Origin: an uncultured Acinetobacter sp.
Lineage (GTDB): Bacteria > Pseudomonadota > Gammaproteobacteria > Pseudomonadales > Moraxellaceae
Direction: 5' to 3'
DNA: 57,367 nucleotides
Assembly: GCF_947624825.1 (NCBI RefSeq)
Contig: NZ_CANQLZ010000012.1
Span: 1 to 57,367 of the forward strand
This document shows positions 55,742-57,367 of this stretch, one piece after another. The first letter of the stretch is position 1. Each line of letters starts with the position of its first letter. The notes under the pieces were generated by a model. That model did not search any database. It worked only from the letters and a program-made list of their open reading frames with translations, and was not told where the DNA came from. The position numbers and the translations under genes were made by a program.

Positions 55742-57250
55742 ATGACCGTTCGTACTCGTATTGCCCCATCTCCTACCGGTTTTCCACACGTAGGGACTGC
55801 TTATATCGCATTGTTTAACCTCTGCTATGCTAAACAGCACGGTGGGGAATTCATTTTACGTATTGAAGATACCGATCAATTACGCTCAACCCCTGAATCT
55901 GAAAAAATGATTTTGGATTCGCTGCGTTGGTTAGGTCTAAATTGGTCAGAAGGTCCAGATGTTGGCGGTCCACACGCGCCTTATCGTCAATCTGAACGTA
56001 TGCATATTTATAAGCAATACGCTTTAGAACTGATTGAAAAAGGTCATGCATTCTACTGTTTCGCAACTGCGGAAGAGTTAGATCAAATGCGTATTGAGCA
56101 ACAAGCACGCGGTGAAAGCCCTCGCTATGACGGCCGTGGTTTACTCTTGTCACAAGAAGAAATACAAAGCCGTCTTGCTGCAGGCGAACCGCATGTGATT
56201 CGTATGAAAGTGCCAACTGAAGGTACTTGTAAGATTGATGACTTACTACGTGGCGAAGTGGAAATTCCATGGGCACAAGTCGACATGCAAGTGCTCCTCA
56301 AAACTGATGGCTTACCGACTTACCATTTGGCCAATGTGGTCGATGACCATTTAATGGAAATCACCCATGTGTTCCGTGGTGAAGAGTGGTTACCATCTGC
56401 ACCTAAACACCAATTACTGTACCAGTACTTTGGTTGGAATATGCCGGTGCTGTGCCACATGCCTTTATTACGTAACCCTGACAAATCAAAACTGTCTAAA
56501 CGTAAAAACCCAACCTCAATTAACTATTACAAAGACATTGGCGTACTGCCTGAAGCGTTACTTAACTATTTGGGTCGTATGGGTTGGTCAATGCCGGATG
56601 AGCGTGAAAAATTCACCCTTGCCGAGATGATTGAGAACTTTGACATTCAACGTGTCTCTTTAGGTGGCCCAATTTTTGATGTTGAAAAACTCAATTGGCT
56701 CAATGGTCAGTGGATCAAAGGTTTAACGCCAAGCGAATTGCTAGATACTTTATTGGCTTGGAAAGCAGATCGCCAAACTTTAGAACAGATTGCAGCAGCA
56801 ATTCAGCCACGTATTAATTTACTGTCTGAAGCGGTAAATTGGTCAGCGCATTACTTCAATCACTTCCCTACGCTGTCTAAAGAGCAATTTGAAAGTAAAA
56901 AACTGTCTGAAGAGCAAGTGCGTCAAAGCTTACAGTTTGCCATTTGGCGTTTAGAAAACATGTTTACATGGAACAATGACACCGTTAGCCAAACCTTAAT
57001 GGACTTAGCGGCACAAATGGAAATTAAACTGCGTGATTTCATGCCTGCGTTCTTTATTGCGATTGCCGGTTCAACCGCATCTACGCCTGTTATGCAAACC
57101 ATGGTAACGATTGGTCCTGATTTAACCTTTGCACGTTTACGTCATGCTTTAGATATTGTGGGTGGTCCAAGCAAAAAAGAGCTTAAAGTGTGGGAAAAAC
57201 TCAATCAAAGCTTACAATTGCCTAAAAATGAAGCGGTTGATGAAGCTTAA
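55742..57250 (+). CDS. gltX: Glutamyl-tRNA synthetase GltX
   Basis: The 502-residue class I synthetase charges tRNA-Glu. The ATP motifs are HVGT (16-19, in [11 protein letters not shown]) and KLSKR. The full C-terminal anticodon-binding domain is present, so this is not the short GluQ enzyme. Compared with E. coli GltX the zinc ligands are gone: the CYC pair reads YCFA near 105-108 and DGRCRH reads DGRGLL near 130-135. Whether it also charges tRNA-Gln depends on whether the genome has glnS or gatCAB, which cannot be seen here. Confidence 0.96.
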   Translation: MTVRTRIAPSPTGFPHVGTAYIALFNLCYAKQHGGEFILRIEDTDQLRSTPESEKMILDSLRWLGLNWSEGPDVGGPHAPYRQSERMHIYKQYALELIEKGHAFYCFATAEELDQMRIEQQARGESPRYDGRGLLLSQEEIQSRLAAGEPHVIRMKVPTEGTCKIDDLLRGEVEIPWAQVDMQVLLKTDGLPTYHLANVVDDHLMEITHVFRGEEWLPSAPKHQLLYQYFGWNMPVLCHMPLLRNPDKSKLSKRKNPTSINYYKDIGVLPEALLNYLGRMGWSMPDEREKFTLAEMIENFDIQRVSLGGPIFDVEKLNWLNGQWIKGLTPSELLDTLLAWKADRQTLEQIAAAIQPRINLLSEAVNWSAHYFNHFPTLSKEQFESKKLSEEQVRQSLQFAIWRLENMFTWNNDTVSQTLMDLAAQMEIKLRDFMPAFFIAIAGSTASTPVMQTMVTIGPDLTFARLRHALDIVGGPSKKELKVWEKLNQSLQLPKNEAVDEA

Positions 57251-57263
57251 GTAAAAAAACATA

Positions 57264-57292
57264 TTGACGTGTGGTGGTGAAATCCTTAATAT
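57264..57292 (+). promoter_or_regulatory. Promoter of the tRNA-Ala gene
   Basis: TTGACG (57264-57269), 17 bases, then TAATAT (57287-57292) lie 16 bases before the tRNA. A 9-bp inverted repeat, GTGTGGTGG/CCACCACAC (57269-57277 and 57295-57303), spans the spacer and start region and may also act as the gltX terminator stem. Confidence 0.7.
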
Positions 57293-57308
57293 AGCCACCA
57301 CACAGACT

Positions 57309-57367
57309 GGGGTCATAGCTCAGTTGGTAGAGCGCTACAATGGCATTGTAGAGGTCAGGAGTTCGAT
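57309..57367 (+). tRNA. tRNA-Ala (anticodon GGC), 3' part outside the window
   Basis: The sequence from GGGGTCA shows the acceptor 5' strand, a D-arm (GCTC/GAGC), an anticodon stem CTACA/TGTAG around the loop ATGGCAT with anticodon GGC, the variable loop and the start of the T-arm with TTCGAT. The window ends in the T-loop. Placement after gltX recalls E. coli, where alaWX, also GGC, lie beside gltX. Confidence 0.95.

Noticed and set aside
55742..57250. GluQ (glutamyl-Q-tRNA-Asp synthetase) instead of GltX
   Set aside because: The protein is full length at 502 residues with an anticodon-binding domain.

Overview
The window is chromosomal DNA from a gammaproteobacterium of the family Moraxellaceae, almost certainly an Acinetobacter. 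The evidence is low-GC coding sequence, the gene orders ponA / pilMNOPQ-aroKB-gltBD and fimT-pilVWX-pilY1-two pilins / rpsP-rimM-trmD-rplS, a SpoT whose synthetase domain is degenerate, and a pilin followed by a PglL-type oligosaccharyltransferase. I see no insertion sequence, prophage, CRISPR array or integron; this is mostly core genome with one accessory-looking patch (about 21.8-26.4 kb).

Layout. 1-5.3 kb: the 3' end of serA with its terminator, a large lipoprotein of unknown role, an RhtA-type exporter, a hemerythrin-like protein, a TSUP-family permease and truB. 5.4-7.5 kb: the rpsP-rimM-trmD-rplS ribosomal operon. 7.7-15.6 kb: a tightly coupled minor-pilin operon (fimT, pilV, pilW, pilX, pilY1 and two PilE-like pilins, the ComC/ComE/ComF region of A. 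baylyi). 15.9-20.8 kb: ispH, then divergently gmk, rpoZ, spoT and ridA. 20.8-21.8 kb: iron storage, with bfd behind a Fur-box promoter and a bacterioferritin subunit. 21.8-26.4 kb: the major pilin pilA with a sigma-54 promoter, followed by a membrane methyltransferase-like protein, a beta-lactamase-fold serine hydrolase and pglL. 26.6-28.8 kb: a lemA/TPM-domain/TPM-domain cassette. 28.9-43 kb, all leftward: pilM-N-O-P-Q, aroK, aroB, a DamX-like SPOR gene, gltB and gltD; ponA (PBP1a) diverges from pilM. 45.7-53.7 kb: rlmA and the first part of the dcw cluster (rsmH, ftsL, ftsI, murE, murF, mraY). 53.8-57.4 kb: a sulfate-binding protein, a small exported protein, gltX and the start of a tRNA-Ala(GGC).

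The main theme is type IV pili and natural transformation: major pilin, priming minor pilins and PilY1 tip protein, alignment complex and secretin, and pilin glycosylation lie at three separate loci here. The second theme is cell-wall synthesis: PBP1a, PBP3, MurE, MurF, MraY and a DamX-like protein.

The most unusual parts are the two uncharacterised membrane/periplasmic enzymes placed between pilA and pglL, the threonine-rich tail of that pilin, a bacterioferritin that has lost most ferroxidase ligands but keeps the haem-ligand methionine, and the SpoT pseudo-synthetase. No wholly new defence or mobile system was found.
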